Source of the DNA: Rhodoferax sp. PAMC 29310
GTDB lineage: Bacteria; Pseudomonadota; Gammaproteobacteria; Burkholderiales; Burkholderiaceae_C
Length of the DNA: 64,000 bases
Reading direction: 5' to 3'
Assembly (NCBI RefSeq): GCF_017948265.1
Contig: NZ_CP072852.1
Span: 4,340,001-4,404,000 of the forward strand
Shown: positions 30,991-41,061 of the stretch, piece by piece
Position numbering within the stretch: the stretch's first letter is position 1
How the letters are laid out: each line of letters starts with the position of its first letter
Translations under genes and position numbers: made by a program
Notes under the pieces: generated by a model
The model's database searches: none
Seen by the model: only the letters and a program-made list of their open reading frames with translations
What the model was told of the DNA's origin: nothing

Positions 30991-31058
30991 AAATCAGCGC
31001 CAACCATCCCGCTTGTCTCGTTTCTTGACCCATATCAAATCACATCAAATTCCGCACT

Positions 31059-31337
31059 ATGGGCCTACTTGATCTCCTGAATCACTTGGTGAATTTCGCG
31101 GCGCCCGCTCTATGGATGGCCGTGATGGTCAGTCTGCTGGCGACCTTTTTTATGAAAAAAGTGGCTGGAGCCCCTGCATTTTCTGCGCAGGCAGCTATTA
31201 ATTTTGTAGTGAGCCTAGCCGTGTTGGTGTTGGGGTTATGGTGCTTTGGTCGTGATGGAAAGATGGCCACCTATGCCGTTATGGGCTTGGTGTGCGCTAC
31301 CAGCCAATGGGTGTTGCTTCGCGGTTGGAAGGCCTGA
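31059..31337 (+). CDS. Small three-helix membrane protein of unknown function
   Basis: 92 residues with about three hydrophobic segments (15-32, 44-62, 70-86). No family recognised. ATG at 31059 has only a weak ribosome site. The stretch 31159-31214, coding for about residues 34-52, is a reverse-orientation copy of the dispersed repeat found elsewhere in the window, so part of the protein derives from, or resembles, that repeat. It overlaps nothing essential and precedes the GNAT gene by 8 nt. Likely real because the hydrophobic pattern continues on both sides of the repeat. Confidence 0.6.
   Translation: MGLLDLLNHLVNFAAPALWMAVMVSLLATFFMKKVAGAPAFSAQAAINFVVSLAVLVLGLWCFGRDGKMATYAVMGLVCATSQWVLLRGWKA
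31159..31214 (-). repeat. Dispersed ~56-bp repeat, copy C, inside a coding frame
   Basis: Read on the minus strand it contains ACAAAATTAATAGCTGCCTG, then a CGCAGAAAATGCAG segment and GGGGCTCCAGCCACTTTTTT. This aligns with copies A, B, D and E, the closest being D (ATAGCTGCCTGC shared). Lies wholly within the frame at 31059-31337 without disrupting it. Confidence 0.65.
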
Positions 31338-31345
31338 GGCGGGCG

Positions 31346-31864
31346 ATGTCTTTGATTTTTGTCGAGGCGGAGCCGCAGCACTTGCCCGATTTGCTGGACT
31401 TGATCCTCACGCAGGGCCCCAATGAGTGGAACTGGTTACCGCTGGCCGGGGTGCAAGCCCATGTGGATGACATTGCGCAAGGCCGGGCGGGCGCCTTACT
31501 CGCTCTGGATGAGGGGCGTCTGGTGGGAGCCGTGACGTTTTGCCTCACCCGTGAGTTCAGCCGATACCAATCTGCCGCTGAGGCCAAAACCGAACACGGC
31601 TATGTCTGCGAAGCGGTGGTTCGCGTCGATCAGGCGGGGCGGGGTGTGGGAACGCAATTGCTCAAAGAAGTCGTGGCGTTGATGGCGGGCCAAGGCGTTT
31701 TTTCGGTGTACATCGACCGGCATGAAGAAAACGCCGCCTCAGCCGGCATGATGCGAAAGGCGGGGTTTGTCGAACTTGAAACCTTTCCCGAGCCGGCACG
31801 CCGGCCCCACGGCTCAGGCAGGACTACCGTGTCCAGGGCGCAAACAAATCCACCCGGTCCGTGA
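31346..31864 (+). CDS. GNAT-family N-acetyltransferase
   Basis: Acetyl-CoA-dependent acyltransferase of the GNAT fold. The CoA-binding motif A is seen as VVRVDQAGRGVGTQLLKEVV (Q/R-x-x-G-x-G/A). ATG at 31346 gives MSLIFVEAEPQHLPDLLDL, a normal GNAT start. The last 41 nt run antisense through the end of ugpQ, giving a Ser/Thr/Pro-rich tail outside the fold. Acceptor substrate unknown. Confidence 0.82.
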   Translation: MSLIFVEAEPQHLPDLLDLILTQGPNEWNWLPLAGVQAHVDDIAQGRAGALLALDEGRLVGAVTFCLTREFSRYQSAAEAKTEHGYVCEAVVRVDQAGRGVGTQLLKEVVALMAGQGVFSVYIDRHEENAASAGMMRKAGFVELETFPEPARRPHGSGRTTVSRAQTNPPGP

Positions 31865-32600
31865 TGATGCCGTCGGTTCCTAGCTCAATCAGGCGCTGGG
31901 CGGCCCATTCGTCATTCACCGTGTAGCTCAGGGTCCGAAACCCGGCGCTTTTGGCCTGAGTCACGCTGGAGGTGTCCCACAAGGCGTGATTGCAGACGAT
32001 CGCCACGCATTCCAGACGCAACGCGGTTTCCAACCAACCGGTCCAGAGCGTGTCCAGAAGCAGCCCGCGGGGCAACTGGGGCTGGGCCGCCTGAGCGGCT
32101 TCCAGTGCGTCTGGCTTGAACGAGGTGAGCAGCGGCGGCACGTCGGCGCCTTGCCACAGGCGCGCGGCCTCGTTGGCCACAACTTCCCCGGTTTGTGCGT
32201 CCTGACCCGGCGTGGGTTTGATTTCGATGTTCAGGTAGAAGCTGTTGCGCAGACAGTAGCTGGCGATGTTGTCGAGCGTTGGCAAGGGCTCACCGGCGTA
32301 GGTGCGCGAGTGCCAGCTGCCAGCATCCAATTGCGCCAGCTCACCCCAGGGGTGGTCACCACCGACTGCGCTTTGGCCGGCGCCCAGTACCTCACGCGCA
32401 TTGGTGGTGCGTGGCAGCGTGTCGTCGTGCATGAGAAAGGGCACGCCGTCGGCGCTCAATTTCACGTCGCACTCAAACATGCGGTAGCCATGGCTGGCGC
32501 CCAGGCGGAACGCGGCCAGGGTGTTCTCCGGCGCCAACTTGCCGGCACCCCGATGGGCGATCCAGCGGGGGTAGGGCCAGTTGTCGTGAGTGACTAGCAT
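31824..32600 (-). CDS. ugpQ: Glycerophosphodiester phosphodiesterase UgpQ
   Basis: Hydrolyses glycerophosphodiesters to glycerol-3-phosphate plus alcohol in the cytoplasm. GDPD domain starts AHRGAGKLAPENTLAAF (catalytic His-Arg) and has FECDVKLSADGVPFLMHDD with metal-binding Glu/Asp and the second catalytic His. 258 residues, no signal peptide. Starts right after the ugpC stop, last gene of the ugp operon. Its 3' end overlaps the GNAT gene. Confidence 0.95.
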   Translation of the reverse strand: MLVTHDNWPYPRWIAHRGAGKLAPENTLAAFRLGASHGYRMFECDVKLSADGVPFLMHDDTLPRTTNAREVLGAGQSAVGGDHPWGELAQLDAGSWHSRTYAGEPLPTLDNIASYCLRNSFYLNIEIKPTPGQDAQTGEVVANEAARLWQGADVPPLLTSFKPDALEAAQAAQPQLPRGLLLDTLWTGWLETALRLECVAIVCNHALWDTSSVTQAKSAGFRTLSYTVNDEWAAQRLIELGTDGIITDRVDLFAPWTR

Positions 32601-33629
32601 TTAGGAACGTGTTTCCATGCGTTTGCCGGTGCTGCCATCGAAGCAGTGCAGCTTGTCGGGGCGAGGCATGACGTGGATGGTGCTGCCCACCGCAGGCACT
32701 GCCTGCGACTCTTCGGTGCGGATGATGACCAGTTCATCGCCGCTGCCATGCTCCCAACGACCATAAATCAGTCGTTCGGCTCCCAGCATCTCGATCGCTT
32801 CGACGCGCAGCGCCCAGCCGGTGCTGCCGATGTCCAGGTGCTCCGGGCGAATGCCGGTGATGGTGCCCGGCACGGCATCAGGGGCACTTTTCAGCAGGTT
32901 CATGGGGGGCGAGCCGATGAAGCTGGCGACAAAAGTGGTAGCGGGGCGGTTATAGACCTCTTCCGGGGTGCCGAATTGCTCCATCACGCCTGCGTTCATG
33001 ACGATCATGCGCTGGGCCAGCGTCATGGCTTCCACCTGGTCATGCGTCACAAACAGAGAGGTGATACCGAGTTCGCGGTGTAATTTCTGAATTTCCAGAC
33101 GGGTCTGCGCGCGCAGTTTGGCGTCCAGATTGGACAGTGGCTCGTCAAACAAAAACACCTGGGGCTGGCGCACGATGGCGCGGCCCATGGCGACGCGTTG
33201 GCGTTGCCCGCCCGACAGTTCACGCGGTTTGCGCTGCAAAAACGGTCCGATTTCCAGAATTTTGGCCGCTTTGTCCACACGGGCCTGGATTTCGGCGGAG
33301 GGCACTTTGGCGATCTTCAGGCCGTAGGCCATGTTCTCAAACACGCTCATGTGAGGGTAGAGCGCGTAGTTCTGGAACACCATGGCGATGTCACGCTCGG
33401 CGGGTTCCAGGTCGTTGACCACACGGGGGCCAATGCAGATTTCTCCGCCGGAGACTTCTTCCAGCCCGGCGACCATGCGCAGCAAGGTGGATTTGCCACA
33501 GCCCGAGGGGCCGACGATGACGATGAACTCCCCATCTGCCACCTCGGCATTGACGCCGTGAATGACCTGGAGGCCGGTTTTTGAGTTGCCGTAGCGCTTG
33601 ACGACATTGCGCAGAGAAATGGAAGCCAT
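32601..33629 (-). CDS. ugpC: sn-Glycerol-3-phosphate ABC transporter ATPase UgpC
   Basis: ATP-hydrolysing subunit of the Ugp importer. Walker A GPSGCGKS (40-47), signature LSGGQ (138-142), Walker B VFLFDEP (158-164), and a C-terminal TOBE-type regulatory domain (about 240-340). Belongs to the MalK/UgpC (CUT1) class. Operon position between ugpE and ugpQ fixes the assignment. Confidence 0.95.
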   Translation of the reverse strand: MASISLRNVVKRYGNSKTGLQVIHGVNAEVADGEFIVIVGPSGCGKSTLLRMVAGLEEVSGGEICIGPRVVNDLEPAERDIAMVFQNYALYPHMSVFENMAYGLKIAKVPSAEIQARVDKAAKILEIGPFLQRKPRELSGGQRQRVAMGRAIVRQPQVFLFDEPLSNLDAKLRAQTRLEIQKLHRELGITSLFVTHDQVEAMTLAQRMIVMNAGVMEQFGTPEEVYNRPATTFVASFIGSPPMNLLKSAPDAVPGTITGIRPEHLDIGSTGWALRVEAIEMLGAERLIYGRWEHGSGDELVIIRTEESQAVPAVGSTIHVMPRPDKLHCFDGSTGKRMETRS

Positions 33630-33684
33630 GGTTTCGAATTCTTTGAATTAAAAGGTGGTTTGGGGCAACGGGTGGCGAAAAAGA

Positions 33685-34539
33685 TTACTTTTCCGTGTCT
33701 ACCAGGCCCTTGACGAACCAGCGTTGCATCAGGATGACGACCAGCGCCGGGGGCACCATGGCCAGAATGGCGGTGGCCATGACCACGTTCCATTCCACAT
33801 AGGACTCACCCGTGATCAGGCGTTTGATGCCCATGACCACCGGGTACATGTCTTCCTCAGTTGTGACTAGCAGCGGCCACAGGTACTGGTTCCAGCCGTA
33901 AATAAACTGAATTACAAACAGCGCCGCAATCGAGGTGCTGGACAAGGGCAGCAGCACATCCTTGAAGAAGCGCATCGGGCCCGCTCCGTCCATGCGGGCG
34001 GCTTCCACCAACTCGTCAGGCACCGTCAGAAAAAACTGCCGGAACAAGAACGTGGCGGTGGCGGACGCAATCAGCGGCACCGTCAGGCCCGCATAGCTGT
34101 TGAGCATGTTCAGGTTGGAGACCACCTCGTAGGTGGGGCCAATGCGCACTTCCACGGGCAGCATCAGGGTGACAAAGATCATCCAGAACACCACCGAGCG
34201 AAACGGGAAGCGGAAGTACACGATGGCAAACGCTGACAGCAGGGAAATGGCGATCTTGCCAATGGCAATGATCAGGGCGCTGAGCATGCTGACCCACATC
34301 ATGGGGGCTGCCGCCGGTATCTTGCTGCCGGCGCTGGTGAAGCCGCCAAACAGGGCGGTTTTGTAGGTCTCAATCATGTGCCCACCGGGGAGCAGCGACA
34401 TAGGGTAGGACTGCACGATCTGCTCGGCACTCTGGGTGGAGGCAATCAGGGTCAGGTAAAGCGGGAAAGCCACCACCATCACCCCCAAAATTAGCACCAG
34501 ATGCGAGATGACCGTCAGGACAGGGCGTCGTTCAATCAT
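33685..34539 (-). CDS. ugpE: Glycerol-3-phosphate ABC transporter permease UgpE
   Basis: Inner-membrane permease with six hydrophobic helices. The EAA loop ([24 protein letters not shown] region) that contacts UgpC is present. 284 residues. Follows ugpA by 17 nt and precedes ugpC by 55 nt. Confidence 0.95.
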   Translation of the reverse strand: MIERRPVLTVISHLVLILGVMVVAFPLYLTLIASTQSAEQIVQSYPMSLLPGGHMIETYKTALFGGFTSAGSKIPAAAPMMWVSMLSALIIAIGKIAISLLSAFAIVYFRFPFRSVVFWMIFVTLMLPVEVRIGPTYEVVSNLNMLNSYAGLTVPLIASATATFLFRQFFLTVPDELVEAARMDGAGPMRFFKDVLLPLSSTSIAALFVIQFIYGWNQYLWPLLVTTEEDMYPVVMGIKRLITGESYVEWNVVMATAILAMVPPALVVILMQRWFVKGLVDTEK

Positions 34540-34556
34540 GTTGGGCTCCTCGCATA

Positions 34557-35438
34557 TTAGTACTGCACTTTCTTTTCAACAAACCGGAACTGGATCACCG
34601 TCAGCGTGATGACGATGGTCATCAGGACGACCGACTGGGCCGCCGAGCCACCCATGTCCAACGCCTTGAATCCGTCGTAATACACCTTGTAGACCAGAAT
34701 GGCGGTGTCTTTGCCAGGACCGCCCTGTGTCGTGGCGTCCACGATGCCGAAGGTGTCAAAAAAGGCGTACACCACGTTGATCACCAGCAGGAAGAAGGTG
34801 GTGGGAGACAAGAGCGGAAACACGATGGTTCGAAACCTGCGCCACGGACCTGCACCGTCAATGGCCGCAGCTTCAATCAGTGATTTGGGAATGGAATTTA
34901 GGCCGGCCAGGAAAAACAGGAAGTTGTACGAAATTTGTTTCCACACGGCGGCGGCGACGATCAGGGTCATCGCGTGGTTGGCGTTGAGCAGGTGATTCCA
35001 CTCGATGCCAAACGCCTGCAGGTAATACGACACCACGCCCATTGGCGAGGCAAACATGAACAGCCACAGCACACCTGCCACCACGGGCGCCACAGCGTAG
35101 GGCCAGATTAGCAGGGTTTTGTAGATGGCCGCACCTTTGAGGACCCGGTCCGCCATGACCGCCAGCATCAACGCCAGCGACAGGCCAATGACCGCCACCA
35201 GAATGGAGAACACGGCGGTGGTTCTGAAGGACCCCCAGTAGGTCGCGTCATCCCAGAGTCGCTTGAAATTTTCCAGGCCAACGAACTCGGTGGACATGCC
35301 GAAGGGGTCCTGGGTGAGTACGCTTTGGTAGAGCGCTTGCGCCGCAGGCCAAAAGAAGAAGATCAGCACGATCGCCATCTGCGGTGCAATCAAGACCCAG
35401 GGCAGCCAGCTTGATTTGAATCGAACGCGTTTTTCCAT
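34557..35438 (-). CDS. ugpA: Glycerol-3-phosphate ABC transporter permease UgpA
   Basis: Second permease subunit, 293 residues, six helices with the coupling loop [18 protein letters not shown]. The N-terminal [20 protein letters not shown] is the MalF/UgpA-type start. Located between ugpB and ugpE. Confidence 0.95.
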   Translation of the reverse strand: MEKRVRFKSSWLPWVLIAPQMAIVLIFFFWPAAQALYQSVLTQDPFGMSTEFVGLENFKRLWDDATYWGSFRTTAVFSILVAVIGLSLALMLAVMADRVLKGAAIYKTLLIWPYAVAPVVAGVLWLFMFASPMGVVSYYLQAFGIEWNHLLNANHAMTLIVAAAVWKQISYNFLFFLAGLNSIPKSLIEAAAIDGAGPWRRFRTIVFPLLSPTTFFLLVINVVYAFFDTFGIVDATTQGGPGKDTAILVYKVYYDGFKALDMGGSAAQSVVLMTIVITLTVIQFRFVEKKVQY

Positions 35439-35543
35439 AGGGAGAAGAGGCGGTTATTGACTTGGAAATGAAATACACGCCGAAGCCGGAAAGCCGGCTG
35501 CGGCGTGCGAGTGGGTGCTCGAGTGAAACCCGAGCCAGTGGGT

Positions 35544-36848
35544 TTAAGACTTGTTGGCTTTTTGGAAGCGCTCGAGTTGCTCATTGCCGCGTTGAACCGC
35601 GGTGTCCAGCGCTTCTTTGGCTGATTTCTTGCCAGCCCAGACGTTTTCGAGTTCTTCGTCGTTGATAGTGCGAATCTGCACAAAGTTGCCCAAGCGAATG
35701 CCGCGCGACTTGTCTGTTGTTTTGCGAATCATCTGTGTCACAGGCACGTCGGTGCCAGGGTTCTTCTTGTAGAAGTCGCTCTCGTCGGTCAGTTTGAATG
35801 ATGCCAGTGTGACGGGGAGGTAGCCAGTGCGTTGGTGGCTGGCAGCTGCCACTTCAGGCCGTGACAGGTAAGCGAAGAATTGACCAACGCCTTTGTATTC
35901 GGCCGCTTTTTTGCCCGACATCACCCACAAACTGGCTCCACCGATCACAGTGTTCTGAGGCGCACCGGCCACGTCTGGGTAGAAAGGCAGGGTGGAAATA
36001 CCAAAGGCAAACTTGGCGTTGCGTTTGACGTTGCCGTACAAAGACGACGATGCGGTGGACATGGCGCACTCGCCTGAGACGAAGGTGGCGTCGGCTGCAT
36101 TGCCACGGCCTTTGTACACAAACAGGCCGGTTTTGGCCATATTGCCCAGGTTCTCGATATGGCGCACATGCAGAGGACTGTTGAAGTTCAGCCGTGCGTC
36201 AATACCGCGCATGCCGTTGCCTTTGGTGGCGAACTCGGTGTTGTGCCATGCAGAGAAGCTCTCCAGCTGCGTCCAGCTCATCCAGCTACTGGTGAACGGA
36301 CACTTTTGACCAGATGTCTTGAGTTTGGCGGCCGCCAATGCTACCTCAGGCCAGGTCGTTGGTGGCTTCTCAGGGTCCATACCCGCCGCCTTGAAGGCGT
36401 CTTTGTTGTAGAAGAAGACGGGCGTCGAGCTGTTAAAGGGAAAACTCAACATTTGACCGTTGAGGGCGGTGTAGTAACCGGCCACCGCAGGCACATAGGC
36501 CTTGGCGTCAAACTTGACACCCGAGTCTGCCATGACTTTGCCGACAGGCACGATGGCGCCTTTGCTGGCCATCATGGTGGCAGTGCCCACTTCGAACACT
36601 TGCAGAATGTGGGGCGCGTTGCCGGAGCGGAAGGCCGCGATGGCCGCCGTCATGGACTCGTCATAGCTGCCCTTGAAGGTGGGAACAATTTTGTACTCGG
36701 TCTGGCTGGCGTTGAAGTCTTTGGCCAAGTCGTTGACCCACTCTCCCAAGGCGCCTCCCATGGAGTGCCACCATTGGACTTCAGTTTGGGCCTGTGCTGA
36801 GAGAGAGAAGACGGCTACAAGGGCCGCGGTCGCTAATTTCAGTTTCAT
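35544..36848 (-). CDS. ugpB: Periplasmic glycerol-3-phosphate-binding protein UgpB
   Basis: Solute-binding protein that delivers glycerol-3-phosphate or glycerophosphodiesters to UgpAE. A signal peptide covers about residues 1-20 (MKLKLATAALVAVFSLSAQA). The mature part begins QTEVQWWHSMGGALGEWVND, typical of UgpB. 434 residues. First gene of ugpBAECQ; an 11-bp-periodic repeat array lies 47-79 nt upstream of the ATG. Confidence 0.96.
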   Translation of the reverse strand: MKLKLATAALVAVFSLSAQAQTEVQWWHSMGGALGEWVNDLAKDFNASQTEYKIVPTFKGSYDESMTAAIAAFRSGNAPHILQVFEVGTATMMASKGAIVPVGKVMADSGVKFDAKAYVPAVAGYYTALNGQMLSFPFNSSTPVFFYNKDAFKAAGMDPEKPPTTWPEVALAAAKLKTSGQKCPFTSSWMSWTQLESFSAWHNTEFATKGNGMRGIDARLNFNSPLHVRHIENLGNMAKTGLFVYKGRGNAADATFVSGECAMSTASSSLYGNVKRNAKFAFGISTLPFYPDVAGAPQNTVIGGASLWVMSGKKAAEYKGVGQFFAYLSRPEVAAASHQRTGYLPVTLASFKLTDESDFYKKNPGTDVPVTQMIRKTTDKSRGIRLGNFVQIRTINDEELENVWAGKKSAKEALDTAVQRGNEQLERFQKANKS

Positions 36849-36894
36849 GAAGTCTCCTAATGTGAAAGAAAGGCGCGAGCGTATCCCGGCCTTA

Positions 36895-36927
36895 TGTCAA
36901 TTTTTTGACACTTCAGTGTCATAAAAA
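36895..36927. promoter_or_regulatory. Periodic TGTCA/TGACA array upstream of ugpB (candidate operator)
   Basis: Units TGTCAATTTTT, TGACACTTCAG and TGTCATAAAAA start at 36895, 36906 and 36917, an exact 11-bp step. The last matches the Pho-box unit TGTCATAWAWC well. TGACACT-TC-AGTGTCA (36906-36921) is also a perfect palindrome. A PhoB or other dimeric-regulator site is plausible because ugp is a Pho regulon operon in E. coli. Confidence 0.5.
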
Positions 36928-37081
36928 AGAGAGAGTGATTAGACATCAGATTTGCACCCATGTAGATCAGGGTTTCCATCATGACAACGCGTGAATTGTG
37001 CACTGCGTTAATATCAACCCTCAGCTGGATTTTGAGTCGCGCGACTCATGTTTTTCGCTCTGGCTGCAACCACAGAACCCG

Positions 37082-40000
37082 ATGAACGCCCCCATTCAGA
37101 TTACTCCATTGGTCTCCGAGGCGACGACAACGTCGCACGGTCATGCTCGCATTCGCGAAATTCCTTACAACTACACTTCGTTTTCCGACCGGGAGATCGT
37201 GATTCGACTGCTCGGTGCTCCGGCGTGGGACTGGCTGAATCAACTGCGTGACGAGCGGCAAACCGGGCGCTCCGCCCGTATGTTGTACGAGGTGCTGGGT
37301 GATATTTGGGTGGTGCAGCGCAACCCCTACTTGCAAGACGATTTGCTGGACAACCCCAAGCGCCGTGCCCAGTTGGTCGAGGCCTTGCAGCACCGTTTGT
37401 CTGAAGTGCAAAAGCGCCGGACGCCGGAAACTGACCCCATTCGCGACGCCATGGTGGGTGAACTGTTGACGGCCGCCCGGCGTGCCGTGGCTGATTTCGA
37501 CGCTGCTTTTGTGGAAGTAGCCACCTTGCGGCGCAAAGCGCAACGCGTATTGAACAAGCTGACGGCCAAGGACAACGTAAAATTTGATGGTCTAAGCCGT
37601 GTCTCTCATGTGACAGACGCCACCGACTGGCGCGTGGAATACCCCTTTGTGGTGCTGACGCCCGACACCGAAGCCGAGATGGCAGGGCTGGTCAAGGGTT
37701 GTATTGAGCTGGGTTTGACCATCATTCCACGTGGTGGCGGCACCGGTTACACGGGTGGAGCGATTCCTCTTACTTGGAGGAGCGTTGTCATCAACACCGA
37801 AAAGCTCGAAGCCATGACCGAGGTTGAGATGCTGACCTTGCCTGGTTTGTCAGAGCCGGTTGGCACGGTCTGGACCGAAGCCGGTGTTGTGACCCAGCGC
37901 GTGGCTGACGCCGCTGAGCGTGCAGGCTATGTCTTCGCGGTAGACCCCACCTCCGCGGAGGCTTCGTGCATTGGCGGCAACATTGCCATGAATGCAGGCG
38001 GCAAAAAAGCCGTGCTTTGGGGCACGGCGTTGGACAACCTGGCCTCGTGGCGCATGGTCACCCCTCAAGCCGAGTGGCTGGAGGTGACCCGGGTTGACCA
38101 CAACATGGGCAAGATCCATGACGTGCACGTGGCCAGCTTTGAGTTGCAGTATTTCAAGGCCGACGGCAAAACGCCGCTGCGCAGCGAGCGCCTGGACATT
38201 CCTGGCAAAACCTTCCGCAAAGAGGGTTTGGGCAAGGACGTGACCGACAAATTCTTGAGCGGACTGCCCGGCATTCAGAAAGAAGGCTGCGATGGCCTGA
38301 TTACGAGTGCCCGCTGGGTGGTGCACAAGATGCCTGGCCACACCCGAACCGTGTGTCTGGAATTCTTTGGCAACGCCAAAGACGCGGTGCCGAGCATTGT
38401 CGAAATCAAAGACTTCATGTTTGCCGAGCAGAAGCGCACTGGCGTATTGCTGGCTGGCCTGGAACATTTGGATGACCGTTACCTGAAAGCGGTGGGTTAC
38501 GCCACCAAATCCAAACGCGGCGGTCTGCCCAAGATGGTGCTGGTGGGCGACATTGCCGGTAACGATGCTGACGCCGTGGCACGGGCCACCTCCGAGGTGG
38601 TGCGCATTGCCAATTCGCGCAGCGGCGAAGGCTTTATTGCCATCAGCCCGGAGGCGCGCAAAAAATTCTGGTTGGACCGCAAGCGCACAGCGGCGATTTC
38701 GCGCCACACCAACGCCTTCAAGATCAATGAAGACGTGGTGATTCCTCTGCCCCGCATGGCCGAGTACACCGATGGGATTGAGCGCATCAATATTGAGCTG
38801 AGCCTGACCAACAAACTGGCGCTGTGTGATGCCCTGGAGGAGTTCTTTGCCAAGGGCAATTTGCCGCTGGGCAAGCAAGACGACGCCAACGAAATCCCCT
38901 CTGCCGAGTTGCTGGAAGACCGCGTCGGCCAGGCGTTGGAGCTGGTGCGCGACGTTCGCAAGTTGTGGAGCGGTTGGTTGCTTGACGTGGAAACCCTGTT
39001 TCCCCAGTTGCAAGACCACACCCTTCGGGCCAGCTGGAAGACACAGTTGCGCCTGCCTTTGCAGCAAATTTTTGCGGGAAGTGCCTTCGAGGCGATCTTG
39101 TCAGAATGCACTGCCGTACACAAGCGATTGTTGAAAGGCCGCGTCTGGGCGGCGCTGCACATGCATGCCGGCGACGGCAATGTGCACACCAACTTGCCAG
39201 TCAACAGCGACGACTATGAAATGTTGCAGGCGGCACATGGCGCAGTCAAACGCATCATGGCACTGGCACGATCGCTGGGCGGCGTGATTTCGGGCGAGCA
39301 CGGCATTGGCATCACCAAGCTGGAGTTTTTGACGGACGAAGAGCTGCAACCGTTCACCGACTACAAAGCCAAGGTGGATCCGGAAGGCCGCTTTAACAAA
39401 GGCAAGTTGCTACGAAATTCAGAGCTGCTCGCGCAAGACGGACGGTCGCCAAGCTCTGATTTGACCAATGCCTACACCCCAAGCTTCGGTTTGATGGGGC
39501 ATGAGTCATTGATCATGCAGCAAAGCGACATTGGCGCCATTGCCGACAGCGTCAAAGACTGCCTGCGTTGCGGCAAGTGCAAGCCCGTGTGTGCAACACA
39601 CGTGCCGCGCGCCAACTTGCTTTACAGCCCACGCAACAAAATTTTGGCCACCTCCCTGCTGGTGGAAGCTTTTCTGTACGAAGAGCAGACGCGCCGCGGT
39701 GTGAGCATCAAGCATTGGCAGGAATTTGAAGACGTGGCCGACCACTGCACGGTGTGTCACAAATGCCTGTCGCCGTGCCCCGTGAAAATCGACTTTGGTG
39801 ACGTCACGATGAACATGCGCAACCTGTTGCGCAAAATGGGCAAAAAGAGTTTCCGCCCTGCAGGTGCTGCGGCCATGTTCATGCTCAACGCGACCAATCC
39901 TGAGACCATCAAGTTCGCCCGCTCAGCCATGGTCAATGTGGCCATGAAGGCGCAGCGTATTGCGGCGGATGTGCTCAAGGTGGTTGCCCGCAAGCAAACC

Positions 40001-40972
40001 AAGGCGCCGCCAGCCACCCTGGGTACGGCACCCATCAAGGAGCAGGTGATTCACTTCATCAACAAAAAGCTCCCTGGTGGCTTGCCTAAGAAGACGGCCC
40101 GTGCTTTGCTCGATATTGAGGACAAGGACTATGTGCCCATCATCCGGGACCCCAAAACCACCAACGCCGAGACCGAGGCGGTGTTTTACTTCCCTGGTTG
40201 TGGTTCCGAGCGGCTGTTCAGTCAAGTCGGTTTGGCGACGCAAGCAATGTTGTGGCACGCCGGCGTCCAGACTGTGTTGCCGCCCGGCTACCTGTGCTGC
40301 GGCTACCCTCAGCGCGGGTCCGGTCAGTTCGACAAGGCTGAGAAGATGATCACCGACAACCGGGTTCTGTTTCACCGGGTGGCCAACACGTTGAACTACC
40401 TGGAGATCAAGACCGTTGTCGTGAGCTGTGGCACCTGTTACGACCAGCTGCAGGGCTATGAGTTCGATAAGATATTCCCGGGCTGTCGCATCATTGACAT
40501 CCACGAGTACCTGCTTGAAAAAGGCATCACGCTGCAAAACGCGGGCTCTTTTCTGTTTCATGACCCCTGCCACAGCCCCATGAAGTTGCAGGAACCGATC
40601 AAGACGGTGAAGGCTTTGTTGGGCAACAACGTGATCCAGTCAGAGCGGTGCTGTGGCGAGTCCGGCACGCTGGCGCTGAACCGGCCTGACATTTCGACCC
40701 AGGTGCGCTTTCGCAAAGAAGAAGAAATTCTCAAAGGCGAAGCCCAATTGCGTGAAATGGGTGGTGTGGCGCCCAAGGAAAACATCAAGGTGTTGACCTC
40801 CTGCCCCGCCTGTCTTCAGGGTTTGAGCCGCTATGGCGATGACTTGAAGAATGGTCTGCTGGAGGCAGACTACATCGTCGTCGAAATGGCCAACCAAATT
40901 CTGGGCGACCAGTGGATGCCGGATTACGTCAAAAAGGCCAACGAAGGTGGGATCGAACGCGTGTTGGTCTAA
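37082..40972 (+). CDS. DUF3683 / FAD-linked oxidase / 4Fe-4S / CCG-domain oxidoreductase
   Basis: A 1296-residue fusion from the ATG at 37082. The N-terminal ~140 residues match DUF3683. An FAD-binding-4 domain follows (around 170-400, with [15 protein letters not shown] near 215), then an FAD-oxidase C domain (to ~790; [13 protein letters not shown]). Two 4Fe-4S clusters have [11 protein letters not shown] (from C827) and [12 protein letters not shown] (from C889). Two CCG domains contain [10 protein letters not shown] (C1072) and CCGESGTLA (C1190). This combines GlcD/D-lactate dehydrogenase-like and GlcF/GlpC-like parts. The likely job is a quinone-linked 2-hydroxyacid dehydrogenase at the membrane; the substrate is unknown. 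The longer frame from 36998 has no support. Confidence 0.88.
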   Translation: MNAPIQITPLVSEATTTSHGHARIREIPYNYTSFSDREIVIRLLGAPAWDWLNQLRDERQTGRSARMLYEVLGDIWVVQRNPYLQDDLLDNPKRRAQLVEALQHRLSEVQKRRTPETDPIRDAMVGELLTAARRAVADFDAAFVEVATLRRKAQRVLNKLTAKDNVKFDGLSRVSHVTDATDWRVEYPFVVLTPDTEAEMAGLVKGCIELGLTIIPRGGGTGYTGGAIPLTWRSVVINTEKLEAMTEVEMLTLPGLSEPVGTVWTEAGVVTQRVADAAERAGYVFAVDPTSAEASCIGGNIAMNAGGKKAVLWGTALDNLASWRMVTPQAEWLEVTRVDHNMGKIHDVHVASFELQYFKADGKTPLRSERLDIPGKTFRKEGLGKDVTDKFLSGLPGIQKEGCDGLITSARWVVHKMPGHTRTVCLEFFGNAKDAVPSIVEIKDFMFAEQKRTGVLLAGLEHLDDRYLKAVGYATKSKRGGLPKMVLVGDIAGNDADAVARATSEVVRIANSRSGEGFIAISPEARKKFWLDRKRTAAISRHTNAFKINEDVVIPLPRMAEYTDGIERINIELSLTNKLALCDALEEFFAKGNLPLGKQDDANEIPSAELLEDRVGQALELVRDVRKLWSGWLLDVETLFPQLQDHTLRASWKTQLRLPLQQIFAGSAFEAILSECTAVHKRLLKGRVWAALHMHAGDGNVHTNLPVNSDDYEMLQAAHGAVKRIMALARSLGGVISGEHGIGITKLEFLTDEELQPFTDYKAKVDPEGRFNKGKLLRNSELLAQDGRSPSSDLTNAYTPSFGLMGHESLIMQQSDIGAIADSVKDCLRCGKCKPVCATHVPRANLLYSPRNKILATSLLVEAFLYEEQTRRGVSIKHWQEFEDVADHCTVCHKCLSPCPVKIDFGDVTMNMRNLLRKMGKKSFRPAGAAAMFMLNATNPETIKFARSAMVNVAMKAQRIAADVLKVVARKQTKAPPATLGTAPIKEQVIHFINKKLPGGLPKKTARALLDIEDKDYVPIIRDPKTTNAETEAVFYFPGCGSERLFSQVGLATQAMLWHAGVQTVLPPGYLCCGYPQRGSGQFDKAEKMITDNRVLFHRVANTLNYLEIKTVVVSCGTCYDQLQGYEFDKIFPGCRIIDIHEYLLEKGITLQNAGSFLFHDPCHSPMKLQEPIKTVKALLGNNVIQSERCCGESGTLALNRPDISTQVRFRKEEEILKGEAQLREMGGVAPKENIKVLTSCPACLQGLSRYGDDLKNGLLEADYIVVEMANQILGDQWMPDYVKKANEGGIERVLV

Positions 40973-41008
40973 GCAACACTGCAACCGCGTCTTCCCTGAA
41001 CGATCCCG

Positions 41009-41031
41009 CCACACCGCCAATTGGGGTGTGG
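41009..41031 (+). terminator. Hairpin after the large oxidoreductase gene
   Basis: CCACACC and GGTGTGG form a 7-bp stem around a 9-nt loop, 36 nt after the stop. The T-rich part (CCCTTTAGATTTTTTG) starts several bases later, so the terminator is imperfect. Confidence 0.42.
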
Positions 41032-41061
41032 TCCCTTTAGATTTTTTGAATAGGTGAGCTC

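Noticed and set aside
37850..39067. Long minus-strand frame (405 codons) inside the large oxidoreductase gene
   Set aside because: Antisense shadow of a gene with intact domains; its product has no family features and a His/Gln-rich composition typical of antisense frames.
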